NCBI RefSeq assembly: GCF_002101705.1
Contig: NZ_LQPC01000028.1
Span: forward strand, 124,001-188,000
Reading direction: 5' to 3'
Length of the DNA stretch: 64,000 nucleotides
From: Mycolicibacterium iranicum
Lineage (GTDB): Bacteria > Actinomycetota > Actinomycetes > Mycobacteriales > Mycobacteriaceae
Positions 62,076 through 64,000 of the stretch are shown piece after piece. Made by a program: the position numbers and the translations under genes. The notes below the pieces were generated by a model, which made no database searches, was not told where the DNA came from, and worked only from the letters and a program-made list of their open reading frames with translations. Position 1 is the stretch's first letter; every line of letters starts with the position of its first letter.

Positions 62076-62097
62076 TTTCCCGTAAGGGAAAGGTCAA
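62076..62097 (-). promoter_or_regulatory. MerR-type operator/promoter for the SnoaL-SDR unit
   Basis: Reading on the minus strand, TTGACC is followed by the palindrome TTTCCC-TTAC-GGGAAA, the long-spacer arrangement used by MerR activators. It points toward the SnoaL-like gene. Confidence 0.65.
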
Positions 62098-62133
62098 GCC
62101 GAATCGCAGAAGTCATGTCGATTAGGCGTCGCG

Positions 62134-62155
62134 TTGACCTTCCCCCTGGGGGAAG
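62134..62155 (+). promoter_or_regulatory. MerR-type operator/promoter for merR
   Basis: TTGACC is followed by CTTCCCCC-T-GGGGGAAG, a perfect palindrome in the spacer, and then TGCAGGAT as a possible -10. It is related to the divergent site at 62076 and points toward the merR gene. Confidence 0.7.
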
Positions 62156-62209
62156 CTGCAGGATGGCCCCACCCGCACGACGCGGGCGCGGAGCACAGAG
62201 GAGGACCAG

Positions 62210-63037
62210 ATGGGCGCGCACGTCTCGATCGGCGACTTCGCCGTGATGACCGGCCTGAGTAGGAAGGCGCTTCGGCACTACCACGACATCGGCATCCTCG
62301 AGCCGGCGCACATCGACTCCCACACCGGCTACCGCTTTTACGACACCAGCCAGGTCGATCACGCCCACATCATCCGCCGGTTCCGAGCCCTCGACATGTC
62401 CATCCCCGACATCAAGGCGCTGTTGAGCACCGAGGACGCGACCGCGCGCACCGAGATCATCACGACCCATCTCGCACAGATGGAGGAGCAACTGCAGCAG
62501 ACCCGTGACACCGTCGGCGCGCTGCGCGAACTGCTCTCCCCCGTCGGCACCCCGGCCCACGTGGAGGTGCAGCGCAAACCGGCGCTGTCCGTCTGGTCCA
62601 TCGGCGATACCATCGAGGTCACCGAGATCGACGACTGGTTCGGGTCGACTCTGGGAGTGCTGCGCGACGCACTCGCGACGGTGCACGGCGCGCCTTTCGA
62701 GGCCGCGCCGGGAGGCCTCTACGACCGAGCACTGTTCCTCGAATCACGAGGAAAGGCAACGATGTTCGTCCCCGCGCCACACACCGCACGTCCGCCGGAC
62801 GGTGTCCGCGCCGAGGTCCTGCCCGCAGCCGAGTTCGCCGTGCTCACCCACACCGGCGGTCACGACGGCATCGACCGCAGTTACGCGGCTCTGGGCACAT
62901 ACGTCAACGAACGTCTGATCAGTCACCAGGGCCCGATCCGCGAGCACTACCTCGGCGCCACGCCCCACGCTCCCATGGCGTTCACCGCCACCGAGATCTG
63001 CTGGCCCATCTTCAGCACCACCCCACCGGCGGAATGA
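62210..63037 (+). CDS. MerR-family regulator with GyrI-like effector domain
   Basis: Regulator of 275 residues. The MerR DNA-binding domain is at about 5-75 (IGDFAVMTGLSRKALRHYHD, then GYRFYDTSQVDHAHIIRRF), a coiled-coil helix follows, and the C-terminal half is a GyrI/SOUL-like small-molecule domain (VQRKPALSVWSIGDTI). It resembles BmrR-type multidrug sensors. AGGAGG precedes the ATG. Two MerR palindromes in the divergent promoter indicate it controls itself and the SnoaL-SDR pair. Confidence 0.9.
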   Translation: MGAHVSIGDFAVMTGLSRKALRHYHDIGILEPAHIDSHTGYRFYDTSQVDHAHIIRRFRALDMSIPDIKALLSTEDATARTEIITTHLAQMEEQLQQTRDTVGALRELLSPVGTPAHVEVQRKPALSVWSIGDTIEVTEIDDWFGSTLGVLRDALATVHGAPFEAAPGGLYDRALFLESRGKATMFVPAPHTARPPDGVRAEVLPAAEFAVLTHTGGHDGIDRSYAALGTYVNERLISHQGPIREHYLGATPHAPMAFTATEICWPIFSTTPPAE

Positions 63038-63038
63038 C

Positions 63039-63901
63039 ATGCGCGAGCATTTCGGCACGTACGGAGCATGGCTCAATCCCGCGCTGGGTGATGTGCACCG
63101 CATCGAGTACGCCCCTGAACTCGAAGATCTCGGCTACCAGACGATCTGGGTGGGAATCGGTGCCGACCCCGTAGGCGATATGGGCTTGCTTGAGCAGATG
63201 ATCGCCTCGACGAGGCATGCGATCATCGCGAGCGCCATCATCAACATGTGGCACGACGACGCGCGCAGCGTCGCCATCACTACCACCGGATCGTCGATCG
63301 CCACGGACCTCGACTGCTGTTAGGCGTGGGCCTCGGTCATCCCGAAACCCGAGACGCCTACCAGAGGCCCTACGAGCGGATGGTCGACTACGTCGATTCG
63401 CTCTTGGAGAGTGCAGTGCCGGCCGACGCGATCGTGATCGGTGCCCTGGGTACCAAGACGATCACGCTGGCCGGCGACAGGACACTGGGGGCGCACCCCT
63501 ATCTCACCGTGCCCGCGCACACACGGTATGCGCGAGAAGTCTTGGGCAAGAACGCTTTCCTAGCTCCCGAGCACAAGGTCGTGCTGACCGAGGACGGTCG
63601 TGAGGGGCGGAGGATCGGCCGCCCCGCCGTCCGGAATCCCTACCTCGGCTTGCGCAACTACACCAACAACCTCGTGCGGCACGGGTTCACCCGAGCGGAT
63701 GTCGACGGATCGGGCAGCGACACCCTCATCGACGCCCTGGTCGCCCACGGTTCCCCGGCGACCATCTACGGCCAGATCAACGAGCACCTCATCGCCGGCG
63801 CCGACCACGTCGGCATCCAAGTCCTCGCCGAGGATCCCGCCGCCTCACCCGTGCAGGCCTTCCGAACCCTGGCCGAACACCGTCCGACGCACATTCCGTA
63901 G
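63039..63901 (+). pseudogene. Frameshifted F420-dependent LLM-class oxidoreductase
   Basis: The first frame reads MREHFGTYGAWLNPALGDVH and continues to INMWHDDARSVA, then drifts to a stop at 63321-63323. A second frame picks up at about 63270 with YHRIVDRHGPRLLLGVGLGH and runs to PTHIP at 63901. Together they make one LLM oxidoreductase of about 285 residues, like TIGR03620 members. A single-base change near 63265-63285 explains the break. It could be a real null allele or a sequencing error. It begins one base after the merR stop and may belong to that operon. Confidence 0.8.
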
Positions 63902-63961
63902 CCGTCGGCGTGAATTCGTCATCGGCCGGCGATCACGTGCCGCACGGCCGTTGTGCCGCCG

Positions 63962-64000
63962 TCAGAGCAACGGCTCGGGTGTGAAGGTGGCGTCGACCCC
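63962..64000 (-). CDS. C-terminal end of a gene continuing past the right edge
   Basis: On the minus strand the last bases read GVDATFTPEPLL followed by TGA. Only 12 residues are visible, so the product cannot be named. The call is based on an open frame to the edge and a plausible convergent arrangement. Confidence 0.3.
   Translation of the reverse strand, partial: GVDATFTPEPLL

Overview
The window is about 64 kb of GC-rich actinobacterial chromosome, almost certainly from a fast-growing Mycobacterium (Mycolicibacterium). Gene content and order match known mycobacterial blocks. Positions 1-10765 carry homologues of H37Rv Rv3913 to Rv3906c (trxB, rsmA, sigM, murJ-pseudokinase, Rv3909, mutT4, pcnA, a Ca-repeat protein). 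Positions 10850-42804 carry homologues of Rv0036c to Rv0058 (MFS, YqgE, mtc28, leuS, MarR, GntR, LLM oxidoreductase, Rv0045c, ino1, PadR, Rv0048c, Rv0049, ponA1, Rv0051, rpsF-ssb-rpsR-rplI, dnaB). In M. tuberculosis these two blocks lie on opposite sides of oriC, so this chromosome differs from it by an inversion of the oriC-bearing segment. This is origin-proximal core genome.

The core block is interrupted by accessory genes. An AbiEi/DUF559-type gene sits between two copies of a 45-bp palindrome just after leuS. Next to it are an SDR and a glucosylglycerate hydrolase (ggh). A GntR-GlnHP-GlnQ amino-acid uptake operon follows, then a Tat-lipoprotein PhoX phosphatase and a secreted HELLH metalloprotease. 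Long intergenic hairpins of at least three sequence families lie at gene 3' ends (18095/19033, 25748, 31058). A cluster of DnaA-box-like 9-mers precedes dnaB, which has no intein.

From about 42.8 kb to the end the window is accessory. A decayed stretch (42.8-44.0 kb) carries an IS21 IstB relic and an SDR relic. It is followed by small units, each with its own regulator: TetR-MFS-hydrolase with two clear operators; a Phd/VapC-type toxin-antitoxin pair; LysR divergent from an APC permease, a HisD-like dehydrogenase and a nitrilase; a TetR-flavoprotein unit divergent from a cytochrome b/sulfite-oxidase-fold fusion; an IclR divergent from a hydrolase and aldo/keto reductase; a YrdC-domain orphan; and a MerR-controlled SDR/SnoaL unit with paired MerR operators. 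The last gene before the right edge is a frameshifted F420-type LLM oxidoreductase.

The strongest candidate for something new is the AbiEi/DUF559 gene bracketed by homologous palindromes and a possible 6-bp target duplication (18085-19083). The DnaA-box array before dnaB, the nitrilase/HisD-like cluster and the molybdopterin/cytochrome unit come next. No tRNA, rRNA or CRISPR array was seen.
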